DNA of 64,000 nt from Macrocystis pyrifera (lineage: Eukaryota; Sar; Phaeophyceae; Laminariales; Laminariaceae): assembly GCA_031763025.1 (NCBI GenBank), contig JASSKH010000035.1, forward strand, positions 4,770,389-4,834,388, read 5' to 3'. The notes under the pieces were generated by a model. It had not been told where the DNA came from. It did no database searches and saw only the letters and a list, made by a program, of their open reading frames with translations. Position 1 is the stretch's first letter, and every line of letters begins with the position of its first letter. Positions 48,690-60,900 of the stretch are shown piece after piece. The position numbers and the translations under genes were made by a program.

Positions 48690-51600
48690 CCGCAACACTA
48701 AAACAATTAATTTCGTGCCCACGATTCTCAAACCAAGTAATTTCAGGACGACCATACTAAAATCAAGTCATTTTTTTCGACTATGATAAAATCGAGTTTT
48801 TTCTCGATTATACAAATATGAAGTTGTTTTTTCACCGTACCAAAACACAATAATTTCGTGCCCACCATACCAAAACCAAGTTATCTCAGATTGGCCATAC
48901 TAAAATCAAGTCATTTTTTCGACGATGTCAAAATCGATTTGATTTTGTCGACAATACAAAAATATCGAGTTTTTTTTTTCACCATATTAAAACCAAGTCA
49001 TTTAGTGCCCACCATACTAAAACCAAGTAATTTCGAATAACCCATACTAAAATCAAGATATTTTCTCGACCATGACGAAATCGTGTTATTTATGTCGACA
49101 ACACAAAAATATCGAGTTTTTTTTCACCACACTAAAACCAAGTCCTTTCGTGCCCACCATACTGAAAACAAGTAATTTCGGATTGGTCATACTAAAATCA
49201 AGTCACTTTTTTGACCACGACCAAATCGAGTTATTTTTGACGTGAACCCAAAAATATGATTTTTTTTCACCATACTAAAACCAAGTGATTTCGAGCCCAC
49301 CATACTAAAACCAAGTAATTTCAGATTGGTCATACTAAAATCAAGTCATTTTTGCGACCACGATAAAATCGAGTTATTTTTACTACTAACAAGTTTTTTT
49401 TCACCACACTAAAACCAAGTCATTTCGAGCCCACCATACTAAAACCAAGTAATTTCGGATTTTTCACACTAAAATAAAGTCAATTTTTCGACCATGACGA
49501 AATCGTGTTATTTTTGTCGACAACACAAAAACATCGAGTTTTTTTCCACCACACTAAAACCAAGTCATTTCGTGCCCACCATACTAAAACCAAGTAATTT
49601 CGGATTGTTCACACTAAAATAAAGTCAATTTTTCGACCATGACGAAATCGTGTTATTTTTGTCGACAACACAAAAACATCGAGTTTTTTTCCACCACACT
49701 AAAACCAAGTCATTTCGAGCCCACCATACTAAAACCAAGTTATTTCGGATTGGTCATACTAAAATCAAGTCATTTTTTCGACCACGATCAAATCGAGTTA
49801 TTTTTGACGTCAACCCAAAAATAGGATTTTTTGTTTGCACCATACTAAAACCAAGTGATTTCGAGTCCACCATACTAAAACCAAGTCATTTCGGATTGGT
49901 CATACTAAAATCAAGTCATTTTTTCGACCACGATGAAATCTTATTATTTTTGTCGACAAAACAAAAATACAAGTTTTTTTCACCATACTAAAACCAAGTC
50001 ATTTCGTGCCCACCATACTAAAACCAACTAATTTCGGATTGGTCATACTAAAATAAAGTCATTTTTTCGACCACGATGAAATCTTGTTATTATTGCCGAC
50101 AATACAAAAAATATCAAGTTTTTTCACCACACTAAAACCAAGCGATTTCGTGCCCACCATACTCAAACCAAGTAATTTCGGGTTGGTCATACCAAAGTCA
50201 AGTCATTTTTTGGACCACGATCAAATCTTGTTGTTTTTGTCGACAATTAAAAAAAGATCAAGTTTTTTTTCAGCACACTAAATCCAAGTGATTTCGTGCC
50301 CACCATACTAAAACCAAGTAGTTTCGGATTGTTCACACTGAAATCAAGTCACTTTTTCGACCACGATAAAATCGAGTTATTTTTGACATCGATACAAAAT
50401 TATCAAGTTTTTTTTCGCCATACTAAAACCAAGTCATTTATTGCCCACCATACTAAAACCAAGTAATTTCGGATTGGTCATACTAAAATCAAGATACTTT
50501 TTCGACCATGACGAAATCTTGTTATTTTTGTCGACAATACAAAAAATATCAAGTTTTCATTCACCACACTAAATCCAAGTAATTTCGTGCCCACCATACT
50601 AAAACCAAGTAATTTCGGATTGGTCATACTAAAATCAAGTCATATTTTCGACCATGACGAAACCTTGTTATTTTTGTCGACAATAGTAAAATATCAAGTT
50701 TTTTTTCACCAAACTATAAAACCAAGTCATTTCGTGCCCACCATGCTAAGACCAAGTAATTTCAGATTGGTCATACTAAAATCAAGTCATATCTTCGACC
50801 ATGACGACATCTTGTTATTTTTGTCGACAATACTAAAATATCAAGTTTCCATTCACCCCACTAAAACCAAGTCATTTCGTTCCCAACATACTAAAACCAA
50901 GTAATTTCGGATTGGTCACACTAAAGTAAAGTCAATTTTTCGACCATGATAAAATCTTGTTTTTGTCGACAATTCAAAAAATATCAAGTTTTTTGTCACC
51001 ACACTAAATCCAAGTGATTTTGTGTCCACCATACGAAAACCAAGTAATTTCGGATTGGTCATACTAAAATCAAGTCATATCTTCGACCATGACGAATTCT
51101 TGTTATTTTTGTCGACAATAGTAAAATATCACGTTTTTTTTCTGCAAACTATAAAACCAAGTCATTTCGTGCCCACCATACTAAAACCAAGTAATTTCGG
51201 ATTGGTCACACTAAAATAAAGTCAATTTTTCGACCATGACGAAATCGTGTTTTTTTCGTCGACAACACAAAAATATCGAGTTTTTTTTCACGACACTAAA
51301 ACCAAGTAATTTCGTGCCCACCATACTAAAACCAAGTAATTTCGGATTGGTCATACTAAAATCAAGTCATTTTTTTGACCACGATGAAATCTTTTTATTT
51401 TTGACGTCAACCCAAAAATAGGATTTTTTTTTTTTCACCATACTAAAACCAAGTGATTTCGAGCCCACCATACTAAAACCAAGTCATTTCGGATTGGTCA
51501 TACTAAAATCAAGATATTTTTTCGACCATGACGAAATCTTGTTATTTTTGTCGACAATACTAAAATATCAAGTTTTCATTCACCACACTAAAACCAAGTC

Positions 51601-52262
51601 ATTTCGTGCCCCCATACTAAAACCAAGTAATTTCGGATTGGTCACACTAAAATAAAGTCATTTTTTCGACCATGATAAAATCGAGTTATTTTCGTCGACA
51701 ATACAAAAATATCAGGTTTTTTTTCACCATACTAAAACCAAGTTATTTTGTTCCCACGATACTAAAACCAAGTAATTTCGGATTGGTCATACTAAAATCG
51801 AGTCATATATCAAGTTGTTTTTCACCATACCAAAACCAAGTCATGTCGTGCCCACCTTACTAAAACCAAGTGATTTCATATTTACCATGCTAAAACCAAG
51901 TAATTTCGTGCCCACCACACTAAAAACGCGTACTCTAGATACTATACTAAAATCCAGTCAATTTTGTCGACCATCGAAAAATCGGATTCATTCCGGCCAA
52001 CACACTAAAATCAACTTTTTTTCTCCGACCATACTAAAACCAAGTAATTTATGTTTACCACACTAAAAACAAGTAATTTCAGATACACCATACTAAAAAC
52101 CAGCCGATTTGTTTTTACCATCGTCACATCGAGTTCATTCCGTCCAACACACCAAGATAATGTTTTTGTCGCCGATCATACTAAAACCTACTAATTTAGT
52201 GCCCACCACACTAGTACCAAGTAATTTCAGATAGACCATACTGAAATCAAGTCATTTATTTC
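48690..52262 (+). repeat. ~145-bp higher-order satellite, about 22-24 copies
   Basis: Successive copies of GTGCCCACCATACTAAAACC lie about 143-147 bp apart from 48,855 to 51,750. Each unit is itself made of relatives of the 30-bp monomer (CATACTAAAA(C/T)CAAGT(C/A)ATTTC) plus a diverged segment with CGACCACGATGAAATC and TTTTTGTCGACAATAC and a T run. The last copies (51.8-52.26 kb) are diverged and irregular. Small frames in it are satellite-derived. Confidence 0.95.
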
Positions 52263-52560
52263 GAAAATGGTAATATCGTCGACTACAAACAGTAGAATCA
52301 CCTTTTTTGTTTATGCCATACTTGAGTCGCCTCAGTCACGCAGGGCATACCTGTGTTCATCGTACCCGGGTCAGAACCGCGTTGATGTGGAGTTCGTCAC
52401 GCCCGAGAGGTATGGTTTATTGCTGAACCAACAAGTTTTCGTTGCATGGGATTCTAACGAAATGCGGCTGCACCACTCCGTGCGGTGCGGACGATATCAA
52501 CCCTCGCAGAAATCGAGGTGTACGAATTATCGGGAGACGTGCGACAGAGTTGCCGTTTGA
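52263..52560. other. Short unique segment
   Basis: A plus frame of 97 codons covers it but has no recognisable content. It bridges the 145-bp satellite and the next repeat class. Confidence 0.5.
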
Positions 52561-54345
52561 TTTCGGCACTCAGACTCAGTGAAGGAGCTCCTGCCAAGAA
52601 ATAAATACTCGCGTCACCGCCGTAGATTCCTACGAAACACCTTGTTCCAACTTGGTGCTTAATCTGACAAAACACACATCTGTAAAATATTACAAGATGT
52701 TTTTTGGGAAGAAGATACGATTTCAGGTGAACAGGTGGTGTGGACCTCTGATCTTTTCCATCCCGATCCCAGTCGTGCCCTGGTCCCACTCGGATATGAT
52801 CCCATTTGGTACCCTGCTCCCATTCACAAGGTACAGAAATGATGCCGCCGGAGGCCCACCAACTATCCTGATCATATCCTCAATCACCCCCGGATGATGT
52901 GTGGCAGCAGCGGTCGTCTGCAAGGACACAAATCCTCGCAGGGCCGCCGTAAACCAGTGCAAAAACACCGTGTTCTCACTTCGTACTTCCAATCTGACAA
53001 AGACACATCGGTACGCACTACTAGCTGAAATAGCGGGCGAAATGATCGTTCAAGGTAAATACGTCGAGCCGTTCCCTTCTGATCCCAGCCGTACGCTGAT
53101 CCCACCCGGGTATGATCCCATTTGGTACCCTTCCCCTTTCACAAGGTACAGTAGTACAGAAATTTATTCTTTGCCCTCCGCATGAGCCGCGGGCGGCCCA
53201 CCAACTACCCTGATCCCATCCACAGGCACTCCACGGGATCACGTATGTGTGGCAGCAGCGCTGGTCTGCGAGGACGTTAATCCTCGCAGGATCCCCGTAG
53301 ATTACTACAATACACTTTGTTCCCACTTGGTACTGGCAGTCTGACCAACACCCATCTGTACGTTGTACTAGCCAACGTCTCGGGGATAAATGTTCACCCT
53401 GGTAAACACGCGGTGCGGACCTTTCTTTTATCCTTTCCATCCTGATCCCAGCTTTCCATCCTGATCCCACCCGGAGATGATCTCAGATGGTACCCTGCTC
53501 CCATTCACAAGGTGCAGAACTGATATCAGCCCTCCGCAGGAGCCGCCGGAAGCCCACCAACTATACTGATTCCATCCACAGGCACCCTACCGGACGATGT
53601 GTGGCAGCAGCGGTCGTCTGCAAGGACACAAATCCTCGCAGGACCGCCGTAGATACTACAAAACACCCCGTGCCCAATTCGTGCTCGCAATCAGACCAAC
53701 ACACCTCTTATCACTCGACAATTTGTGGGGGAGAAATATTCACTCAAGGTACACAGGCAGTGCGGACCTTCGAGCCTTTCCGTCCTGATCCCAGCCGCAC
53801 CCTGATCCCACCCGGATATGATCCCATTTGGTACCCTGCTCCCATCCACAAGGTGCAGAAATGATATTAGCCCTCCGCAGGAGCCGCCGGAGGCCCACCA
53901 ACTACCCTGATCCCATCCACAGGCACCCCACCGGCCCATGTTTCGCAATAATAGCGGTCGTCTGCGAGGGCGTTAATCCTCGCAGGACCGCCGTAGTTAC
54001 TACAAAACACCCTGTGCCCACTTCGTGCTCACAATCAGACCAACACCCATCAGTACATACTACTAGACAATGTTCATTCAAGGTAAACAGGTGGTGCGGA
54101 CCTTTAAGCATTTCCCTCCTGATCCCAGCCGCACCCTGATCCCACCCGGATATGATCCCATTTGGTACCCTGCTCCCATCCACAAGGTGCAGAAATGATA
54201 TTAGCCCTCCGCAGGAGCCGCCGGAGGCCCACCAACTACCCTGATCCCATTTGGTACTTCGAATATTTCGAAACTTTTCCCGTTTGACACCCTGCTCCCA
54301 CTTAATGGTTTAGAGATATACTTAGCCCTCGGCAGGAGCAGCCGG
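52561..54345. repeat. ~335-bp tandem repeat, about five copies
   Basis: The word CCATTTGGTACCCTGCTCCC or a close variant recurs at about 52,803, 53,120, 53,490, 53,826 and 54,160, a period near 335 (317-370). Each unit also contains GTGTGGCAGCAGCGGTCGTC or a relative, CCGCAGGAGCCGCCGGAGGC and a CACCCTGTGCCCACTT-type word. Overlapping open frames on both strands are products of the repeat. Confidence 0.92.
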
Positions 54346-55700
54346 AGAATACTACAAATCACCCTGTTCCAATTGAGTACTTTGAATCCAACGAAAACCC
54401 CTCCCATTTATCACGCTGTTCCCACCCAGAAGGTGTAGAAATGAAATCATCCCGGTGGAAGAAGCCGCTGGGGGTCCACCGGACACCCTGATCTCATCCA
54501 GAGGCGCAGCTCGGGCGATAATCCGTCTATTGTTTCACCAATAGGTTCGATTCCCGATCCCGCGTATGCGAGTTCGTACATGTTTTCTTGTTGCTTCTGC
54601 CGTGTCTGCGGACGATTGTTATTCCTCTGAAAGGGATCAGGGTGCTTTGTACTGATCTCCGGCCACAACATCATTTATGAGCTATGTGTGTAGGTGTGCA
54701 TGATCTTGCTCAAACCGTGATGCATGTCCCAGACGCCACAGGTGGGAGCAGGGTGCCAACGGGATCACACCCGGGTTGGATCAGATCGGAGTCGTGCCTG
54801 CCTATAATTTTAGTTTGCGTTTGCCACCCTGCTTCCGCTTGGTACCTCGACCTCGCCGTGGGCCCTTCCCATTTGGCACCTTGCTCCCGCCCACAAGGTG
54901 CAAAAATAGAATCATCCCTCCGAAGAGCCGCCGGAGGCCCACCAGCCACCCTGATCCCGCCCGAAGGCACAGCTCGGGCTCAAAACCCGTCTTTGTTTTC
55001 GCCAATCGGCTCCCGCATATGCGAGTTCCTATATTTTTATTTGCTAGTTTCGTGTCTGGGGACGATTTCTGCAGCTCTGAGTGGGATTGGGGTGTTTGTA
55101 TTACGGGAGACCATAGTAATTAGGACCCTACACACAAAAAAACTATGTGTTTCCCTTTTTTTATTAGCAGTATTTGGTCCTATTTACGATGGTCCCCCGC
55201 AATGGTAATCTCCTGCAACAATTTTATTTGTGAGCCTTGGCGGTGGGAGCAGGGTGCCTAATGGGATCACTCCCGTATATTGTTGTTTTTGCGTTTGGCA
55301 CCCTGCTCCCGCTTGGTACCTCGAATCTGCCGAAAACATCTTCCCATTTGGCACCCTGTTCCCACCCACAAGGTGCAGAAATATAAATATTTCAGAAATA
55401 TAAATATTTCTTCGCACGAGCCGCAAGAGGCCCACCACCTACCCTGATCCCATCCAGAGGCACAGTTCGGGCGCAGGAACCGTCGACTATTTCGCCAATC
55501 GGTTCGATTCCCGCATATGCTAGTTCGTATATTGGCACCCTGCTCCCACCCACAAAGCTCCCACCCACAAAAACACTCACTGTTGTGGCGCACAAATTTT
55601 TATCCGCAGGAGCCGCCGGCGAATATTACAAAACGTCTGTCGAACACCCTGCCAAGGTCTACAAATATGATCAGCCTTCCACCTCACCCACCGGAAGCCT
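54346..55700. repeat. Diverged relatives of the 335-bp repeat, ~460-495-bp spacing
   Basis: GGCACCCTG(C/T)TCCCACCCAC, ACAAGGTGCAGAAAT and a block with CGGTTCGATTCCCGCATATG recur at about 54.5, 54.95 and 55.45 kb. The GGTACC-containing heads link them to the array on the left. One copy is interrupted by the small MITE at 55,105. Confidence 0.82.
55105..55198. mobile_element. MITE family B (94 bp, 23-bp terminal inverted repeats)
   Basis: Left GGGAGACCATAGTAATTAGG plus ACC, right GGTCCTATTTACGATGGTCC plus CCC; 20 of 23 positions pair as inverted repeats. Non-coding, AT-rich core with an A run and a T run. It interrupts a copy of the diverged 335-bp-class repeat. A worn relative may lie at 36,268. 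Confidence 0.8.
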
Positions 55701-56304
55701 ACCTGGCACTTAGGATTGGGTTAGTGATCAGCAGTCAATACGTTTGAAAAGTATAGTTGTCGCATGGAACTAGCGCAGCAACATATTTGGGCACCAGCTA
55801 CTGTCGTCAAGACACATGCTACGGTAGAGGTGTACCTATTTTTTATTGGGATCCTCGGTTGAGGACTACCACACCCAAACACTAACTTTAGGATAAAACT
55901 GAAAGTGCAATCCGATGGCCTCCATCATCAACGAATAACATATTAAACGGAAAAGGCGTTCAAACGATATTAGGTAGAGGTTCTGGAGCCCCGGAAGTCA
56001 GAATAAAAATGGCAACAACAATCTACTGCTATCTTTCAGCACACCTTCGAAACAATCAGTGTCCGTTCTGATGCTTTATCCGAATGGTTTCCGTCCCCAG
56101 GGTCCTATAGACTACTTCAATGCTTAATTTGGTCGCGTGTAGTCTCAAGTCTTGGGAACTGTTTTGTGTCGGGTTAGGTGGCTTGGGTCGAACTTGTCAT
56201 AGTCTAACTCCACCAGCTACGTTAAATGTATAGCTTTGGGATAAAACAACCCCCCCTACCGTCCTCCCGACCAGCCCTTCGCTGCCATGGACTGGGGCGC
56301 GTGA
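55701..56304. other. No supported gene
   Basis: Unique-looking sequence. ATGCTACGGTAGAGGTGTAC near 55,817 is reminiscent of the left end of MITE family A, but no matching right end was found. Confidence 0.5.
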
Positions 56305-56715
56305 GTAGTCGAGATTGTTCGCAGCTGTGTCCCGATTTCGATCCGCTGTAAGTTCATTCAGACTTTTTTCCCGACGAGTGATACAAACCAACGCAAGGCA
56401 TCAGAGTTTTTTTCCTGTCTTGCGGTCGCGGCCTGCTTTCTAGGTCTTGCAGCTACTGCTGCGTGCTTCTACTGTATGTTTCTGTACACGCATTGTTTTC
56501 CAAAGCGTTTTTTGGGGCGTTCGTCGGACAAAGATGCCACCAGCCCTGTCGTCTGTTGTTCGAAGACTAGACCGCGGCGGGACGTGTATATCAGTCGACA
56601 CGATCTTGATTACGTATTTCTTAGAAACTCGGGATCCTTGTTAGAAGGTTGGTATTGTGTATCGAAGAAACAAAGAACGCTGTCCCCCACACGATACTAC
56701 AACAGCCCTCGCTGA
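56305..56715 (+). CDS. Possible 3' exon of an unknown membrane protein
   Basis: Open plus frame from 56,305 to the TGA at 56,713-56,715. A likely acceptor lies inside (TGCTTTCTAG| at 56,443, or CTTGCAG| at 56,452) after a pyrimidine-rich stretch. It reads VAACFLGLAATAACFYCMFL, a hydrophobic helix, then basic CFPKRFLGRSSDK and a polar tail with RRDVYISRHDLDYVFL. The layout (helix, positive residues, cytosolic tail) looks plausible for a C-terminus. There is no recognisable family and no upstream exon was found among the repeats to its left. It could be chance. Confidence 0.3.
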   Translation, partial: VVEIVRSCVPISIRCKFIQTFFPTSDTNQRKASEFFSCLAVAACFLGLAATAACFYCMFLYTHCFPKRFLGRSSDKDATSPVVCCSKTRPRRDVYISRHDLDYVFLRNSGSLLEGWYCVSKKQRTLSPTRYYNSPR

Positions 56716-56934
56716 CCAAGGCGCGGGTGCCGTTGCCCAAGCGGCGGGCTCCAGCACCAGGGGTTGGTAGCAGGTGCTGAGGAGGAACCAGCCTCTGGCT
56801 GTCAGCAACCTCATCCTCGTGGACCTTTTTATGGTGGCGGTGGGCGACGTGGAGGGGAAGACCAATCTCCATCCATCGCTGCAGAGTCGATGGCCGATCA
56901 ACCCTTGAAGACATACCCGCGGAGTGAAACAAGC
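56716..56934. other. Non-repetitive spacer, no gene
   Basis: Overlapping frames on both strands with no recognisable content. Confidence 0.5.
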
Positions 56935-57487
56935 CACTTAGGACAAAGCTTTAGAAGCGAATTGGGGTTCGGGTTAGAGTTTGCGTTAGAAAAAAATGAT
57001 ATCCACAAAGGCTCCTCCTCACCCATTGCTCGCATCTACTTTTTGAAATCGGGAGGTTTACGTTTATTGCTAGCTAAGGTCGGCGGAGGAGCAGATAACC
57101 ATGGTCTCGTGACCAGGAACAACAAACAAGGTGTTGTGACGTAGAAAAAAAAAAGCCACTTAGCTTTAGAAGCGGGTTGGGATTTGGGTTAGAGTTAGCG
57201 TTAGAAAAAAATGATATCCACAAAGGCTCCTCCTCACCCATTGCTGGCATCTACTTTTGAAATCGGAAGGTATACGTTTACTGCGGAGGAGCAGATCACC
57301 ATGGTCTTGTGGCCAGGAAAAATAAACACGGTGTTGTCACGTAGAAACAAAAACAAGACACTTGGGACAAAGCTTCAAAAACAGATAGGGGTTTGGGTTA
57401 GAGTTAGCGTTAGAAAAAAATGATATCCACGAAGGCTCCTCCTCACCCACTATTCGCGTTAACTTTCGATATCGCAAGCTATATTTA
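56935..57487. repeat. ~210-bp tandem repeat, three copies, with telomere-like seeds
   Basis: Units begin near 56,935, 57,155 and 57,357. Each has a telomere-like head (GGGTTAGAGTTAGCGTTAG and variants) followed by AAAAAAATGATATCCAC, AGGCTCCTCCTCACCCA and, in the first two, a block with GGAGGAGCAGAT and ACCATGGTCT. The third copy is cut short. Confidence 0.92.
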
Positions 57488-57999
57488 TTTTGCTAATCAA
57501 GTCGCTCTGTCATCCCAGTCGCCTGCTTTTGCCGCCCACACCACCACCCCAGGTCTATTTCGGCTTCACAAGGTGTGTCGGGTCTCCAGCCCGTCTCGCG
57601 GTTGATCGGGATTTCGTTTTTTTGAGAAGCCGAGTCGGTCACGCTGCTGTAAACTTTGGCAGCTGTCATAACTGAAAATACAAGCTCTGCCGCCAGGCGG
57701 CAGCCAAAAAGGGATTAGGACAGACGTTGTATACGACGTCCTCGTCGACACCACGAGGTCGTCGACACATTAAGACTTGTCGCTGGCCCTGGTTCACGGC
57801 GAGACACTAAAGTTGGCAGGATAAAGGCAGATCGTAGCGACCTCGCGCTTCAGACGGCAGCGCAGAAATTCAGGATATGTGAGAGTGCAGGATGACACTA
57901 CCTCAGAACTAGTGCAAGCCTAGCATGATACGCAACATTTGAAGCAGAGTTCCTGGCTGTTCGTCAGGAACGTCTGCGTACAACATGGGCAGGAGTGTG
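57488..57999. other. Unique spacer before the 200-bp satellite
   Basis: No recognisable gene. Short frames overlap on both strands. Confidence 0.5.
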
Positions 58000-60900
58000 T
58001 GGCGGGGGGGTACAACTGGACGGACAAACGGTCGATTCGTTTGGTATAAAAAACAATCGACGAAGGGTTTCGGTTTCGTTGACACTTGGTATTTTTGTTG
58101 CTTTTACAGTGCGGGCGCTGACAGGGCAAGCAAGCGTCGGTTGAGTCCCATGCACCGCTGGTCTTTTGTCCGACCATACCCACGTTGAACTCGGGGTCGA
58201 GATACAGCTATGTACGCCCGCTAACGTATGTACAACTGCTAAACTAGGCTGGTTTTGCTGCCAAAAACCTCGGCGAAGATTCTCGTTTCGTTGATGCTCG
58301 GGATTACCGAGCGGGAGGCGAAAGAAAAATAAGGCGTTGACCCTGCCGGGTACACTTTTAGCGTTTTTTCTAGTCATACCCTCCAAGAAAACGCGGGCTG
58401 GGGTACCAACTGGAGGGTGAGGAGAGCAATTGGTTTTGTCGCCCAAAACACGACGAGGGGTGTCGTTTTGCTTCAAGCTCGGCTAGAACGTTCCACCGGG
58501 CCAGTGGCGAAAGAAAAGGGAAGCGCTGACCGCTTCGCGTGCACCTCTGACGTTCTTTTTACCATGTCCGCCTGTAAAACGTGGGCTGGAGTGTTTCGGG
58601 GAGGTACCACCAGAGAGCCACATAATTGGCTTGGTTTTGTCGCCCGAAACACGACTGAGAGTCTCATTTTGATCCACGCTCGGCATGGACGTTCCACCAA
58701 CCTGGCAGCGAAAGAAATAGCAAGCGCTGGCCGCTTCGCGTACACTTCTGGTGTTTGCCTGACCATGTGTGCCGCCTTGAAACCGCGGGCTGGGGTGTTT
58801 CGGGGAGGTACCACTGGAGAGTCGCATAGTTGGCTTGGTTTTGTCTCCAAAAACACGACGAAGGATCTCGTTTGGGTTAACGCTCGGCATGAACGTTCCA
58901 TCGTGCCGGTGGGGAAAGAAAAACCAAGCGCTGACCGTTTCGCGTGTACGTTTGGCGTTTCTCTGACCATGTTCGTCTATAAAACGTATGCTGGGTCCAG
59001 GTGGTCTCGGTTTTTTACGGCAAAGTCGTTTCTTGCCGCGCGGGCGGTTCCGCCAGGATGGTCGACAAGCTCATAAGCTGACAACGAGGGGGGGTGCAAG
59101 AATATACACTTATATAGCACTCCCGCCGTGGCGAAACAAACGAAGTCTGTCGACCCTCTGCAGGTCTGAGTCGGGCCCGTGGCACCTGTACTCTGAAAAG
59201 GAAATGAAAAAAAAGGAGTTAGCTTGAGTTTGTCGCCTTAAGCATGATGAAGAGTCTCGTTTTCGTCGCCACTCGGGAATAACGTTTAAGGGTGCAGAAA
59301 GTGAAGTACAGCGTAACCGTGGGGCGTTTCGTGTGAATCTCTAACTTTCTTCCCGACCATATCCGCATATAAAGAGTGGTCTGAGGCGTTACTGGTAGCT
59401 GCCAATGGTAGTCGCAAATAAGCTTGGTTTTGTCACCCAAACTCGCCGACGTGTCTCGTCGACATTGACTCCCAAATCATGTATTGCGGTGTCGGAGGGG
59501 AAAGAAAAATCAAGCGTTGGTTGTTTCGCGTGCACCACTGGCTTTTTTTCCGACCATGTCCTCCTGTCAAACGCGGTCTGGGATGCTAAGGGGTGTTTCC
59601 ACCGAAGGGCTGCATGACTAGCTTAGTTTCGTCGCCCAAACCACGACGAAGAGTCTTGTTGACACTAGAGAATAACGTTTTGCCGTGCCGGTGGTGAAAA
59701 CAAATACAAGCCTTGGTCGTGTCATATGAACCTCTGACTTCCTTTTCGACCGTATCGGCATTAAAAATGTGGGCTGGGGCGTCACGGGAGATAGCATTGG
59801 AGGAGAGCACAATTACCTTGGCTTTGTCGCTCAAAACCCGACGAAGGATCCTGTTTTGGTTGACACTCGGGAATGACGTTTTACCGTGCCAGGGGTGAAA
59901 GGAAAAACAAGCGTAGGCCGTTTCTCGTACACCTCTGGCATTTTTCCCGACCTCGCTCCCCTATAAAACGTGGGCTAGGGTGTTAGGATGAGTTACGACT
60001 GAAGATCCGCAGAATCAGCTTGGTTTCATCGCCCAATCATCGACAAAGGGTCTCGTTTTCGTTGACACTCGAAATATGCATTTAACGGTGCGGAAAATGC
60101 AATAAAAGCAGTCGTTCGGCGTGTTGTGTGAACCTCTGACATTATTTCTGGCCATATCCGCATATAAAACGTGGGCTAGGGCGTTACGGGGAGCTAACGC
60201 TGGAGGGGCGCAGAATCAGCTTGGTTTTGTCGCCCAAAACTCGGCGAAGGATGCCGTTTTCGTTGACACCCGGGGTTAACGTTTTATCGTGCGAAAGCTG
60301 AAAAGAAAAGCAATCGTGGGGCAGGGCGCGTGCACCTCTGTGTTTTTTTTCCCGATCATGCCCTCCTACAAAACGTGGGGTGGGGGGGACAATGAGTTAC
60401 CGCCGAAGGGTCGCATGATTAGCTTGATTTGGTCGCCCGCCCAAAACACGACAAAGGGCATCGTTTGCGTTTACACCCTACACTAACGTCTTACCGTGCC
60501 ACTTTAAAATAAAAGCAGTCGTACGTCGTGCCGCGTGAACTTAAGGCTTTGTTTCCCGACCGCATCCTTCCATAAAACGTGGGCTGGGGTGTTAAGGTGA
60601 GTTGCCACAGAAGGCCCCATGATCAGCTTGGTTTTGTCGGTCAAAACTCGACGAAGGGTGTCGTTGTTCTTAACTGTCGGCAATCTCGTACCAACGTGCC
60701 GGCGGTGAAGGGGAAAAACTGCGTTGGCCGTTTCGCGTGCATCACTAGTTTTTTTCCCGGCTATATCCTCGAAAATACGTGGGCTGGGGCGTTGCTGGGA
60801 CCGCTGGCAGACCGCATAATTTGCTTGGTTTTGCCGCCAACACCTTGACGAAGGGCCTCCTTTTCGTTGACCCTCCGCAACGATGTACTACCGTGTAGAA

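Noticed and set aside
58417-59076. 219-codon open frame as a gene
   Set aside because: Falls wholly in the 200-bp satellite, with equally long open frames on the opposite strand.
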